DNA from: Orthonyx spaldingii
Lineage: Eukaryota; Chordata; Aves; Passeriformes; Orthonychidae
Assembly (NCBI GenBank): GCA_013397795.1
Contig: VZTJ01003848.1
Location: 2,432,322 to 2,496,321 of the forward strand
DNA: 64,000 nucleotides
Reading direction: 5' to 3'
Position numbers and translations under genes: made by a program. Numbering within the stretch: the stretch's first letter is position 1; every line of letters begins with the position of its first letter. The notes beneath the pieces were generated by a model that saw nothing but the letters and a program-made list of their open reading frames with translations, had not been told where the DNA came from and searched no databases. Shown here piece by piece: positions 10,831 through 23,500 of this stretch.

Positions 10831-13800
10831 GAGGCCATTTGCCTAGAAATGAGAGTAAGAATACAAAATAACAGGAGTAACTGAAGATAGCTTTCCTCCA
10901 GTTTCTGCAACCTTGCTGGTTAGCCAGAAGTCTGTGAAAGTGTAAGAGTTGAAATTGCGTCAGGCTTAAGGGATGAATGTAGGTGGTTTCCTGCCAGCAT
11001 GTTTAGGTATTTTCTTCCCATGTTGCTTTAAGCAGGTTTGTCCGCTGCTGTCTAGAAGATGTGGAAAAATAGAAGTAAAGTTGCAGATGTTACTTGCATA
11101 AAATGCATAAAGAGAAGAAAAGCAGCAGCATATTGCATTGCTTACTTGTGTGGTTAACACCCATTTTTGTGCCTGTGCTCTGACATTTTAAAGCTAGATA
11201 AGTACAGTAAGTAACCTTAAGCATTTAAAAAAAGAAAATTAAAATGTGATGGTTGCCGTAATTAAGTCAGTGATGTCCTGTATGCATTTTAAATTCCTAG
11301 TCCCCCTATGCTGTTAAACTTTTTTGTCTGGTATGCAGCATGTCTGCTTGTTTACAGAGTGCCTTGGAGCTGCATGGATTCCCTTGCACTGTGTGCAGAG
11401 TGGTTTATAACAGTTAGGTATGTGTTGTTCCGACCAGGGAGGTGTACTTGGAGCTGTGCTTTGGATTGCACAAATAACAGTTTCCAGGAATGGTCATGAG
11501 GATCAGCGGGAGGAGCTTTGAAGAGTGCGTGGGTGCAGCAGGATCCGTGGCTGAGGGGAAGCCCTTTGCTGGTGGCTGGGGGAGGTCAGGCTATTCTGAA
11601 ATGCAGAGCCTGAGCAGTTATTTTCCCAAACAGCTTCCTGGAATACAGAAAAAAGGAATCTAAGTGTGCTGTCTCTCCTCTTTTTTCCTCCTGATTTGCA
11701 CTACAAGAAGGAGTTGGGCAGTGAGGAAACTGGTTTTGTTTTAAAGTTGAAAACATTTGCATAGGGCAAGTTACATTCACAGCTGTTTACTTTTGAGACA
11801 CTTCTTTTTTGGAAGTAGAGGCTTTAAGCAGCTGTAAGACCAGAAATGCAGCACAATACCTTAGCAACTGTATTTGTCATTCTCATCTGAAGAGAAAATG
11901 TGCTGATTACATTCAGCAATTTCTTTTTTTAGTTGGAGAGAAATGAGATGCTGGTCTTTATTCAGCTAGCTTTGTGTATTTGCAAATTGCAATTTAAACT
12001 ATCTGGGCAAAAGTGGTGGGCACTTAATAATATAAAGAAGTTAATATCTCACTATGTCTTCATGGAGTTGATTGACTGGTCTTTTCATAACAATGAAATT
12101 TACATATTTATGAGCTGGTCTTAGGGTTTGGGTAATGTTTTTATTGCATTAAATTTAATTATATCAACTACTGCTAGATGATTTTTCTTTCGGTAGAGGC
12201 TGAGAGATCTTCTGTTTGACAAGACTTGAAAGAATTAACTGATGATTTTGCAACAGCTCTCCAGTAGCTTGTTACTTGGAATTTTGATTTGCACTCCAGA
12301 CCACTTCAATGGGATGTGTCCACTATATCTGGAGTAAACAGTCTTAGCCTTTGCAGATTTGCTTGTACTTCTACACAGCTGCCACACTGGCAGGGAATAC
12401 TTTTGTTATATGACATTTGCAATAACATCTTAAGGTACTTGTTTCTCCTGCACACCAGTCTCATAGTTACTTTAGAGCCTGTCTTTGAGTGGTAAGCATC
12501 ACATTTTTTGTGTTAAAGCAGTAACAGCTTCAAGGGTAAATCTCTGGTTTGTATCTAATTCCTGTGACCTGGGCAGTTTGTCTGTACCACAGACTGCAGC
12601 CTCCAAGTGTCTCCATCATACATTCCCAATGGGTCATAAACCTGCAGGTGGTATCACCTGGCATCAGTTGTAAAGGGAGTGGAAATGAGCTATTCCAAGA
12701 CTTTGTAGAAAGGATGTATAGCTCCTGCAAGTCAGCTGATGGAAATGACCAGCGTGGTGCCTTCATGGATCTGCTGGATTAATTACTGTAATAAGCAGGA
12801 AAAAATGGTGGACCAAGACAGTATGTCAAATGTGGAAGATTGCAGCATACCCATTATCCAACTGTTGTCCTTCTCTGTATGCCAGGTTTGAGGAGACAAG
12901 TAAGGAAGTATGGTCCTCCTCCATAATGAGCTGCTTCTGGCATGCAGGGACCTCTTTGGCAGTAAACTGTGGTCATCCTTGCAGTTAGAGGAGCTGGTTG
13001 GTTGAAGATGGAATTGCACAGATCTACAGAGGTCTATGTCTCAGGATTGAGGCTCAGTGTTTTACTTTAAATGGGATGCTCTGCAGGAAGAGTTAGTGCT
13101 AGACCCATACATCTACCCTGCTTTGAGCTTTGTCAAGGCACTGACCTCGTCAATTGCTAAATGTCCTGAAAACAAGATGAGGCATACACTATCCAGAGCT
13201 GGATGAGGAGCATGGAAGCTGAGTGACAATGCAATTGCGGGCAAGTAACTGTGGGTTAATGGTTAACGGTGTTTTTAATGAACTTTTTGATTGCACGATG
13301 TATGAAACATTGTGACTGCATCCTCAGCACAGTGTGTGACTGGGCTTGTCTTGGAAGAAGGAGAGCTTTTTGTGCCTGGCACCATCAGAATAACAGCTTG
13401 AGAACCTTTAACTGCTCTAATTCCTGAGGCATTTACACCACAGAAGTAATCAAAAGTGTAGGAATTTAGTCCCAAGCATGATTTTCCTTTAATCCATGAC
13501 TTTTAAAGCATCACTGTTTTGTTTCTTTTAATGCAGTACATAACACATGTCTTGCAGTTTTTGAGTAGCTCTTACTGGTACGAGCATCTCTAATAGATCA
13601 GACATATTTCATTCAAATTCAAATATACAAGGGCCTGTTTATAAACCTCCAGAACCAGGTTTATGGCACAGACACTGACTGAGGTTACTTGTTAATTGCC
13701 AGAGTGGATTGGATATTTAGCTCTTAATTCCTATGAATAGGGTTTTTCTTATCTAACTTCATTTGAATGAAAGTGAGAGACTGGGGGAGGAAAAAGAAAT

Positions 13801-14479
13801 GGGAGAGTGCTCACATTTGTTGGGCCAGTATTTTTCAAAACCCTAAAAGTTATGTGCTGTAAATCATAAGACTATAATGCATCTATATAAGGTGCATTTG
13901 TGTAGTTGCTGGAATAAACACAGATGGCTGTGACCCTTTGAGATGAATATTGCAATCCTAAATTTAGCACTTGCTAATTAAGGAAGCGCTCTTGCTAATT
14001 TGTACCACTGAGTAGAATAAGGGCTGTGCATTGAAAATGTACCCCTTAAATTTTTGCAGATCTGTTTGTGACTCTGTGATGCCATGTGATAATTCTGTAG
14101 AAAACTCAAGTGTATCAGGAGGGTTTCTGGGTCAGCTTCCTGGTGTTCAGGGATATCTCAATGCAAATTCTTGAATTCTTCACGCATTTTGATCTTTGTC
14201 CTTGGATATTGTGTGTTTTTCAGTTGGTGGCAAATGTAATTTTCATGTATGCAAAGGAGATAGTAATGTGGTATGTAAATGAAAAATTATAGGAAGGGAA
14301 ACCTTATTGGTTGCTTTATGAAGTATTTTCCCCATAAACATTATTGGCGGAAGGTATTGCAAACTTACAGCTACAAAGTAAGAAATTTTACTACACCCTC
14401 TTTAGCATACTTGGAAGTTATTTTCTGGCACAGCAAGTCATTTTTCTGGACCTACTAATATCTTCACTCTTATAGAGGA

Positions 14480-14550
14480 CAGAATCAGAATCATACAATC
14501 ATTTAAACAGGAAAAGACCTAAGATAATCTAGTCCAACCATAACGATCAG
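14480..14550 (-). mobile_element. CR1 LINE 3'-terminal fragment, reverse strand
   Basis: The run starting AGAATCAGAATCATACAATC and continuing with GGAAAAGACCTAAGATAATC and AGTCCAACC is the reverse complement of the avian CR1 3' end, which is GGTTGGACT...GATCTT...AGGTCTTTTCC...ATGATTCTGTGATT. CR1 copies are usually 5'-truncated; this one keeps only about 70 bases. It is diverged by several substitutions and small deletions from the usual consensus, so it is fairly old. Confidence 0.88.
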
Positions 14551-16458
14551 GTTTTGTTTAAATTTTTATCTCTCTTGGGTTCTGAAGACAGGATGTGTTG
14601 TTTAAAAGTGACAATTCTTGATTTAAAAATAAAACAAACTTCCAGCAAAATGGCTACCATGCAGATAACATACAAGGCAAAAGCGAGGTGCTGTGCTAAT
14701 TCAGAGAGCATTTGTTCCTGCATATTAAACAAGCTGAGAACAGGGACAAAATAACTTGTTTTTCAGGTTGTTCAATAAAAATAGGGTTTTACTATTGTTG
14801 GCTTCAGAATCTCTTCAGACAAATGATGGTCAGACAAAATATAATGTAAGTATTTATGTGAATAAACAATCTGCCCCAATAATAATACAGCACATCTTAT
14901 CAGTTCCATGTTTGTACTGCTGCAGCTTTGGGGGCAAAAAGTGATTTTTTTTCTTTACGCTCACTCTACACGTCTTTTTCTAAATCTGTGAATTGATACA
15001 GCACATCTGTGCTACTTGAGAACAAAAAAGGATGAAGTCATAGTCCCATAAATAGCTTGTAGGATGAAAATGCTGAAGACAGCCTTCTTTTCATCTCCTG
15101 TGGGTCTCTTGTACCGGGACTCTGGAATCTTGGCTTTGATTCTTCATGCAGAGTCTTCATAATATCCACATCTGGGCTATGAATGTAGCTGAGAACAGAT
15201 CTGCTTTAGATCTTCATGGCTAATAATAACTTCAACAAACAAATGCTTCTAGCAGAAGAATGTTTGTGTGGTCTCTAAAACAGACCAAGTTAAGACAAAA
15301 AGGAGAATCTGGAGCATCCAAATAGCATTGAACTGGTATCAGATGCCAGAGTTGTTCAAGCAATTTTATCTTAATTGACAAAGAATTTATTTTTTAGCTT
15401 CTCAATAAATGCTCTCTGTCACAGTGAAAATTTGTCTCATCTTTCTTTTGTGATATCTGCATATTCTCCCAGATAATCTGCATTGTATTCAGCACAGTGT
15501 CTATTTTAAAAAAGGCATTTTGCAGAACTTATTGTTTCTATTGTTTCCTTTTTTGTAATAACATACTAGGACCTTTTCACTAGCATACATTTTTAATCAT
15601 ATTTTCTTGGTAGCAGGATATTATCTATTTAAATAGTGCTGTTCAGCGTTTCTTAATAACTGGTAAAAGATGAGTCTGTTTTTAACTGCTAATTACTTTG
15701 ACTACACCTGCGTCTTGTAAAAATACCAGCAATACCTTAAATATGACTACATCAGGCACAGGAAAACCTCATAATTTAAATATTTGAGTAAACATATCAA
15801 ACACACTTTGGGTGGGAGGAAGAGAAAATTGATGGTTGGGCATTTTTATTTTTAAATGTCATGAGGGTGGTGCTTAGTTGTGAAATAGTGACTAAAAATG
15901 AGAGGAGGAAAAGAGATTGGCAACGTTTCCTCATTCTTCTAAGAGGAAGCAGCATCGCACCGCTGACCTGGGAACCTGTGCCAAGAGATGACATGAGTGT
16001 CTTGGATTTATGCGATTGTTGCTGTGATCTTTGCAGTGTCTGAGGGGGTAGGGTGAGGCTGGAAGGACGACTTCAGGATTTCCAGTGTTTGAACAGAATA
16101 GGAAATAAGATTCAAGTGAACTTTTGAATGAAAGTTGGAAGAAGTCAAGGTGACGGCAACCTCACTGCAAGTCTCAACACGGACTTGCCTTGAGTGTGAA
16201 GTTTATCCTGAGTGCCTGAAGAAGAAAAAAATCCTGGTTGGATTTGAGTGTTTTACATTTCTGCAGTTGTGGGGTTGGAGTTTTTTTTTTTGTTTGTTTG
16301 GTTTTCTTTTTTAATTGCAAGGGGAAACACTGGAATAGGCAATACCTGTAATAGTCTGAGGTATTTAACATCACACAGTCCCATCAGCACTGAAAACAGG
16401 CAAGTTTGACAGTAAATTCATAGCTTCAAATTGGAAGTTCATGGAAGTTCACGTGCGT
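14551..16458. other. Non-coding unique sequence, no gene recognised
   Basis: AT-rich sequence without long open frames. One splice-like pair, 14767-14845, is listed separately. The T-rich stretch near 16280-16315 is a degenerate homopolymer. Nothing else was identified. Confidence 0.7.
14767..14845 (+). other. Candidate 79-nt exon with open frame
   Basis: A strong acceptor (CTTGTTTTTCAG|G) and a strong donor (AAT|GTAAGT at 14846) bound 79 nt. One frame is open and includes LLLLASESLQTNDGQTKYN; the others hit stops. The segment also contains an AATAAA. No homology is recognised, and there is no flanking exon to support it. Confidence 0.15.
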
Positions 16459-17166
16459 CATTACAGGCTTGGGGAAGGGTGGCTTGAGAGCTGCACAGCA
16501 GAACAGGGCCTGGGGATGCAGGTTGACAGCAGCTGAACATGAGGCAGTGTGTGTCCAGGTGGCCAGGAAGGCCAGTGGCATCCTGGCCTGGATCAGGAAT
16601 AGTGTGGCCAGCAGGACCAGGGCAGTGATTGTCCCCCTGTTCTCAGCAGCGGTGAGGCCACACCTTGAGTGCTGTGTCTGCTTTTGGGCCCCTCAGTTCA
16701 GAAAGGGTATGAAGGTGCTAGAGTGTGTCCAGAGAAGGGCAGTGGAGCTGGTGAAGGGTCTGGAGACCAAGTCTTATGAGAAGTGGCTGAGGAAGCTGGA
16801 GGTGTTTAGTCTGGAGAAGAGGAGGCTCAGGGGGACCTCACTGTCTCTACAGCTGAAATGAGGTTGTAGTGAGATGGGGGTCAGTCTCTTCTGCCATGGC
16901 TCAGGTGAAAGGGTGAGGGGGAAATGGCCTTACATTGTGCCAGGAAAGGTTCAGATTCCATATTAGAAAACATTTTTTCATTGTAAGAGTGATCAGGCAT
17001 TGGAATACATTACCGAAGGAGGATGTGGAGTCATCATCTCTGGAAGTGCTCAAGAGGCATCTGGATGTGACACTTGGGATTGTTTTAGGGGGTGATTGTG
17101 GTGGTGCTGGTTGACAGTTGGAGCAGATGATCTTGAAGGTCTCTCCAGCTTCGATGATTCTGTGAA
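16459..17166 (+). mobile_element. CR1 LINE, 5'-truncated, about 0.7 kb
   Basis: This is the 3' end of a chicken-repeat-1 non-LTR retrotransposon. CR1 copies itself through an RNA intermediate by target-primed reverse transcription and is normally 5'-truncated. The open frame at 16469-16861 encodes the C-terminal part of the reverse-transcriptase protein, including the typical stretches ASGILAWIRNSVASR, RPHLECC, FWAPQF and VQRRAVELVKGLE, followed by the SLEKRRLRG motif. After the coding part come the 3' UTR (with CTGGAAGTGCTCAAGAGGCA) and the family's terminal signature GATGATTCTGTG. The frame ends early relative to an intact element, and the 3' UTR shows scattered substitutions, so the copy is dead. 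It has the same orientation as the copies at 52.3 and 57.6 kb. Confidence 0.95.
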
Positions 17167-20073
17167 AACAGAGTCTGGTTCAGTTGGTTCAGGTGTGTTT
17201 TAAAAGGTTTATAAGTAGGAGTAGAGACTTCAAATTCAAGCCTTAACCTGCTTTTTCCTGGGTGAAGCACCAGCTGTTGCCAGTGGATATAGTTCACTGC
17301 AAATGAGATGTGGCCTTAGTAGATCCCTGTTTGAGAACATGCCTTAGTGCCGCACCCATCTTTGCTGGTGCCATTTTTAGCAATAAATGACAGTCCATAA
17401 AGCAGCATGAATGCCCAATATGACATCCTGTATCTTTAGTCTTGGAGGAAATGCTGTAATTTAGTCTTTGTGGAAGTAAAATGTGAATCTGTAACTGTGT
17501 AATTAAAACTACACAAATTCTTTTGACTTCTCATTCCCTACATCCACACAACAGTAAAAGCTCACAACTATCAACATTTTAAACAGGAGGAAAAGAGGGA
17601 TTGAAAAGTTTCATATAACCTCATGTGGGGATGGAAGAAGTCAGAGTTAAACAGATACATGAATTTAGTAGTAACAAGTTTTTTAAAGAATTAAATGGCT
17701 TGTTTATTCTGCCTTACTCATAATTACAGCAGTATATTAAACTTATTTGCCGTGAAATAACCAGTAACAGATACGTTTAAGTTACATTTTTTCCAGAGAC
17801 AAGTCCCTGCAAAGAAGTGTATTTGCTATATTTGCACACCCACATAGGTATAATAGGTGTCTGCTTTTAGTTTTGAATACTTGTTGAACAACCAAAAATA
17901 GGTTTCTGGAGTCTCTGACACATCTGAAGACCAGAGTTTGAAGGGGAGGTCAAGGTTCACATCAGTCATGCAGGGCAGAGTGTATTTGTTACCATACTGT
18001 AAGACAAAGAATCAGAATTTGGGGGATTACTTTGGAGGCTTCCCAGGCCCATAAAAGGAATGTTCAATCCTTCTACTTTGATGTAAACTCAAATTAATTT
18101 ACAAGTTCCTGTGGAACTTGGTTTCTTCCCAACCTCCCTCGCTATATTCTGTTGGATCTGAAATCCTTGATACTTCAGTGAAGGGGAACTTTGGCATTTG
18201 AGGTAGCTGATTTTCAGTTGCTGCTCTTCATATACATTTTATCAGGACTAAGGTAATGCTGAGGTGGCACAGTTAGTATTAACAGGGGGGGATTAGGGTA
18301 CAGTTGAGCTTTCACTGTCATTATCTATTTTCACATGTTGCAACCAGAAATGTTTTGGCTTTCTCTGCCAAGAAGCAGATTAGTTTATGTTGCTCCAATT
18401 GTGGAATTAAATTTTCCTTTTTAAATACTGTATCAGAAAGTGCTGTTTCACAGTCAGGGAAACTTTCTTAAGTATTTTGAATCTCTTTCCCACAGAAAGA
18501 GAATGGGAATTGAGTAGATATTAAAACAAGCAACATCTGAATACATAATTAGTCACCCAGGCCTCAAATAGAAAGCCACTTGGAAGCTTACATTTTCTTA
18601 TTTAATTCTCAAGCCAAACAAGTGTCTAATAACAGCATTAATTCTGGAATTTGGAACTGTTTTTTCACTGCCATAAAAATGTACACTTGATAACCATTGA
18701 TACAGTTGTAACTACTCCAGCAGTAGTTTACTAAAAAAAACCAAAACAAAACCACAACTCCCCCACCGTTTGTTTTTTTTTCTGCCCAGTTAGTTAATTT
18801 GTGAAAGGAGAAGAACTATTTTCGGAAACTGAAAAGGGACGGTTCAAATAGGTCTCCTGTTTTATGAATTAATTACTGAATATCCCTTCAGTTCTGAATG
18901 AGCAATTCATTTTCCTGTGACTATTTCCAAGAGGAAAATGAACTCCTGGGACGGAAGCTGTGGAGAAACAATGGGACACACGGAATACATTAATCTAAAT
19001 GTGAGTGCATAGATGGCATAAAACGTGTTCTGGAAGATATCCCTCGGATAGAGGTAACCTGCAATTGCTAGCAGAAAGCTGCATCCTGTTGATGTAAACC
19101 AACTGTAAGGAAATACTGTTGGATTCTTAAAATAGGATTAAAATAGGCTGTATGGCTTCCATGGAAGTGTATCATCTTTGACTTGCTGAGACTGATCACT
19201 TCATGAAGAATCCATAGAAAACCCTTGCCTATCTCCAAGGAGCTCAGCTTTGGTTCCCTCAAATGCCTGTGTGCAGTTGCCAAGTGGCTGATGCCAGCTG
19301 TCTGCAGCCTGACTTGTCCCCTCCTGGGAGGCTCTTAGCTGGTGAAACAGTTCCCAGTTTCTTTAAATATAGCAGCACCATGAGTAGTGAAACGGGAGAG
19401 AGTATGAACTCACAATATTTTAGCAAGAGTAAAGCTTCGGTATCTAACCATCTTGTTTGCTTCCTACAGACTGGCAGGGTTTGATTTACATAGGTTAGTG
19501 TATCCCAGTATTCTTTCTTGCACTGCCTGACTTGCTTGCTGAAGATAATTGTCTGCTTCATAAGGAGTGGTGACTGTGCCTGTTGCATACATGTAGAGCA
19601 GTTAATTTCATTACCTTTAACTTTCAAAAAGATATAAAAAGGAGTTGAACTTGATTAAGGACATGGCTTTGAGAAAAATACCTGTGGAGTGCCTGATTAT
19701 AGATAAATAGATTTGGTGCCATGGCTTTATTGACAATCCAGTTTTGTCAAAAGATTTGCGCTAGGTACCCATAACCTCAGTGGGTCAGGGAAAAGGCTTA
19801 GAAAGTTGGATAGTTCTCACGTGATCATGTCATCATGGGTGTATTTACATCCAAAATAGAGAAAGCACCAGAATAAATAGCACCAGTGTTTATTGCAGAA
19901 CTTTGTGTTCTGTTTGTCATGCTAACACAGCAAGTAGTGTGAAATAGTAGTGACAGGGAAGTGAGTATTTATGTAATTAGGTGATTTCTACAATACTGTC
20001 CTTGTTCTTCTCCAGCAACTGCACTTGCTGCAGGAGAACCCCACCTCATTCTGTAGTGTGCATTTTCTTTCAT

Positions 20074-20091
20074 TAATTTATTTATTTATTT
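20074..20091. repeat. (TTTA)n short tandem repeat
   Basis: About four ATTT units in a row. A simple repeat. Confidence 0.85.
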
Positions 20092-20292
20092 GCATCCAGG
20101 CATTAATTTTGGGACTGAAAGTTGTCTTGTAGTCTGAATGACGTAGTTTGTCTTGACCAGATTTAGCAAATGGTTTCTCTGTACCAGTGACTTTAAAATC
20201 TCCCATACAGTACCTGAAAAATAGGAGCTTGCTTATCTTCTTCCTGAGGGAATCACCATTTTGGCTTCTGTGGTCTTCAACATTGTGACTAC

Positions 20293-20317
20293 AGCTTGTC
20301 ATAAAAAATGACAAGCT
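20293..20317. repeat. Perfect inverted repeat, 10-bp arms
   Basis: AGCTTGTCAT and its exact reverse complement ATGACAAGCT flank a five-base AAAAA spacer. It would fold as a compact hairpin on either strand. No T tract or gene end is adjacent, and its role is unknown. Confidence 0.85.
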
Positions 20318-20487
20318 ATGATGTACCCGATATAGCCCAAAGAAATAAATGGGATCTCTTCACAGAGGTGAAATCATTGGAATAAATGGGGAAGTCCTAG
20401 CCAAATCCTAACCATTATACGTGCTATTTCCCCATGGCCTCTTTCAGAGGAGCATGACAGTACTATTCACCATCCTTTTTTTTTTTT

Positions 20488-20534
20488 NNNNNNNNNNNNN
20501 NNNNNNNNNNNNNNNNNNNNNNNNNNNNNNNNNN
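20488..20534. other. Assembly gap (47 N)
   Basis: Forty-seven undetermined bases directly follow a run of 12 T. The gap probably marks a longer homopolymer or low-complexity tract that sequencing could not cross. Its real length is unknown. Confidence 1.
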
Positions 20535-23500
20535 AGAAGTTTTGGCCCACATACCAGAGTTTATGTTAAGGTGGGGTGATAAACAAGGAAAATAGACTTT
20601 TCTCTTGGTTATTCAGGGTGCTGCTTTGCATGGTGTTTTATCCTTTGGATTTTCACTCTAGCTGAAGTTGGCATGTAAGGGAATGTCAGGATGGAGTGGC
20701 TGTACTTGGGTGTACACCTGTGGTGTGATGCCCATTGTCCCAGCAACTCCTTAACTCTGCTTCTCTGGGTTTCTTCTGTGCTCTGTGTTTCTCAGCCCTG
20801 GTGGGGACGCTACTGGCTTGGTGAGATCAGTATCTGCAGAGGTGACGAATGTGCTGCAGATTCTCTGTATAAACATTTTGGTCTTGTTTTTGTACTAGTC
20901 CTGGTACTGTTGCCAAATACTATTATCATAATTGGCCAAAGGAAACGAGGGGCCCAGGCTTGTACCAGAAATAGCAGCTCTTGTTAATGTACAGCGGTTG
21001 GTTGTGTCCATGTGTCTTGCTCCAGCGCTCTGGGAGGCAGCCGGTTGTGTTGCTTTGTTTTTTAATGTTTGTATCAGATCTGGTTTTGGGAGAAGCAGAG
21101 TTCACTCCTGGTCTATGCTCCAGAAAGGTGGTACTTGGTTAACTGATAAGGGTTTGTATCAGAGGAGAGCATTTGTATGACTGCACTTGATGGGGAAAAG
21201 AGAGACGCTGGGAGTTTAAATAATTCATCCCTTTCTTTCAGTCACTTATTTTCAAGTGTGGTGTGTGTCTTCATTAAATCTTGCATGAGTGCTGTGATGA
21301 GAGAAATGAGTTCCTGGCATCAGAGGCAGAATGCAAACTATTTGGGATGGTAGGTGACCACAGCTGGATGTGGGGTGCTGTGGCAGCAGCTCAGTCTGTG
21401 CCATTCCAGCCCCATGGGAACGGCGAAGCTCAGGAAGTTTTTTCAACAAAAAACAGCACATAAGCCATCCTTGCAACAGGTCTGGAAGGATTTGAGAATG
21501 ATGAAAGTTCACAGTTTAAAAACCACTTTAGGCTCCATTCTGCCCCTGTGTAACACTGCATACAGTACTGTAATTGTGTACCCAGTGGGTCAGTCTGTCT
21601 CATCCCAGTCTGAGAGGATTCCCCCAAAAATGCTTCTTTTCTTGTGCTTGTGGCTGACAGGAAGGCCAGGCTGAGACTGTATTTTAGATTTTGTTGTAAA
21701 GCTGCAGTTTGTGGTTGCTCTCAACTACTCTTGAGCAGCTTGTTTCCAAGAAGAGCTGCTGCCTTTGTGCGCCCCAGTCAGGAAATTGTTTCCACCAAAA
21801 CTAGAGTGTTGTGGACAGTGATGGGAGGCAGAGGAAGGTCATTGCCAGCCCCCTGAAAGGAGAAGGGTGCCAAGGAAAACTCTAAACCTCTGCAGGGAAC
21901 TGGTAGTTGAGCCTCCAAGGCTCAGTTGTGTGCTCGAAACATGCAGTGGAGCAGCAGGCTGCTCTGGGGTTTGGAGCTGCTTCCAGCTGTGCAGTGATAG
22001 GCAGGAAAAAGTATCTCTTATATTTGAAGATGAGTGTCACCTTGCACTGAAATGCACTTGAATTTGTTGTTCTGAAATAGTACTGATGTGAGCAGCATTG
22101 CCTTCACATGACAAATGGCATGGAGCAATGGCTAATAGTTTTCACTTCCCTCAGAGGTTTGCCTTTGTCTTCAAAATAAAATATTAAGAAATTGCAACAC
22201 AGCATTTTTCTTTCTCGTTCCCCCTCCCATACCCCAAAGGGTGGAAGCAGTGATCCTGCAGACAGAGGCAAGGGTATTGCTTTGGGGCCTGTGTGCTTCT
22301 GGGTGGTGACAGAGTTTAACCCTTTGGAACCCAGCGAGCATATGGCCAAACAGCTGCTACCTATTTGCATCCTGTAGCAGCTGCGCTCAGCCCTCCCTTC
22401 CACAGCACCAGCTGGTGGAGAAGCCACAGAGAAAAGCCTCTGCACCCACACATTCCTGTTCCTCTGAACTGCCTGTGGGTCACTGGCTGGCTGGGAGTCT
22501 TTGTTGCAGGTTATTTAAAGAACAGCCAGGTTTAGTGTGCCTGAGAAGTGCGCTGGTGTTTCTGTGAGTGGTTGCTTTAAAACTGAGGGGAAATACAGAT
22601 GCTTTATTTATTATAGCCAGCTTTTCTGTGAGTGATGAAAGGGTTTCATTTGCAGGTGACCATTCACATTAGAGGAAAAGTTGGTTTTCATGCTGTGTTT
22701 CATATCCATTTGTCAGCTTCTTCATGTCTTAGATGCTTTGCTTGCCCTTTAATCCCTGGAACCCTGCCTGGCCCAGGAACTTAAAATTTTTTTAAAGTTC
22801 CTTTTAGCCCCCATCCATCCTGAACACTGCATTTTATTTTAACCAGATGGGAAATAAGTAGCTGAATCCACTTGATGAGGGCTTTTCCCAATAGCTGCTG
22901 GTATTCCCTAGCTCAGTGTTGAGGTTGTATGGCTTGGTTCCTGTGTCTGCAGGGAGTTTCTTTCCATATTAATGACTGAACGAGTACTTTCCTCTGCCGA
23001 GTCTTCTGACAAACTGGTGAGAGGAAGCCTGGTTTCACTAAATCACAGGAGAATGACCCACAGTGGCAGAGCTTTCATGTGGTGGTGCACTGGCACAAGG
23101 AAGCTATTGAACATTAAATTATGCCACTGCTGATTGGGATCAGTGAGCCACCTCCTAGTACTCCGGTTTGGTCATGGGACAAAACTCAGCAGTGGAGATC
23201 TGTGTTTCTTCACTGCCATTTTAAAATAGCCCAAATGAAAGAGTTTGAGCTTACTTGATGTGCAGATCCCTTTGAGCCGGAAAAGCAGGGCTGTGGCTCA
23301 ACTGAGCAGTGACTGGTGCTCTCAGCAGGGCCACAGTCCTGTGACTAAGGCAAGTTTGGGATATTTTTAGTGCTCTTCCTTGAGTTGTTTGCCTGGTCCT
23401 CTCTGCACTTGGTTAGAGCTGTGAAGGTCACACAAAGATAATAGACAGTTGTAAAGAGTGCTGAGAGGGCCAGCTGGTCGGGATGGCACTCCACCAGCTA

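Larger units (their letters stand above)
9881..14479. other. Non-coding unique sequence, no gene recognised
   Basis: No open frame above 116 codons and no recognisable domain. The stretch contains a compound T tract at 10803-10830 and one CTCF-like core at 10194. The part at about 13.85-14.05 kb is AT-rich with TAATTA-type motifs and looks like a possible conserved non-coding element, but that cannot be tested here. Confidence 0.7.
17167..20487. other. Non-coding unique sequence, no gene recognised
   Basis: No recognisable coding frame; the longest is 122 codons on the minus strand at 19259-19627, without domains. A (TTTA)n stretch at 20074-20091 and a perfect 10-bp hairpin at 20293-20317 are the only structured elements seen. 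Confidence 0.7.

Noticed and set aside
14224..14292. Peptide QLVANVIFMYAK after a TTTTTCAG acceptor, resembling a membrane segment of adenylyl cyclases
   Set aside because: Similarity covers only about eight residues, the following sequence does not match the family, and no clear donor follows.
16469..16861. 130-codon open frame considered as a host gene
   Set aside because: It is the reverse-transcriptase C-terminus of a 5'-truncated CR1 element.
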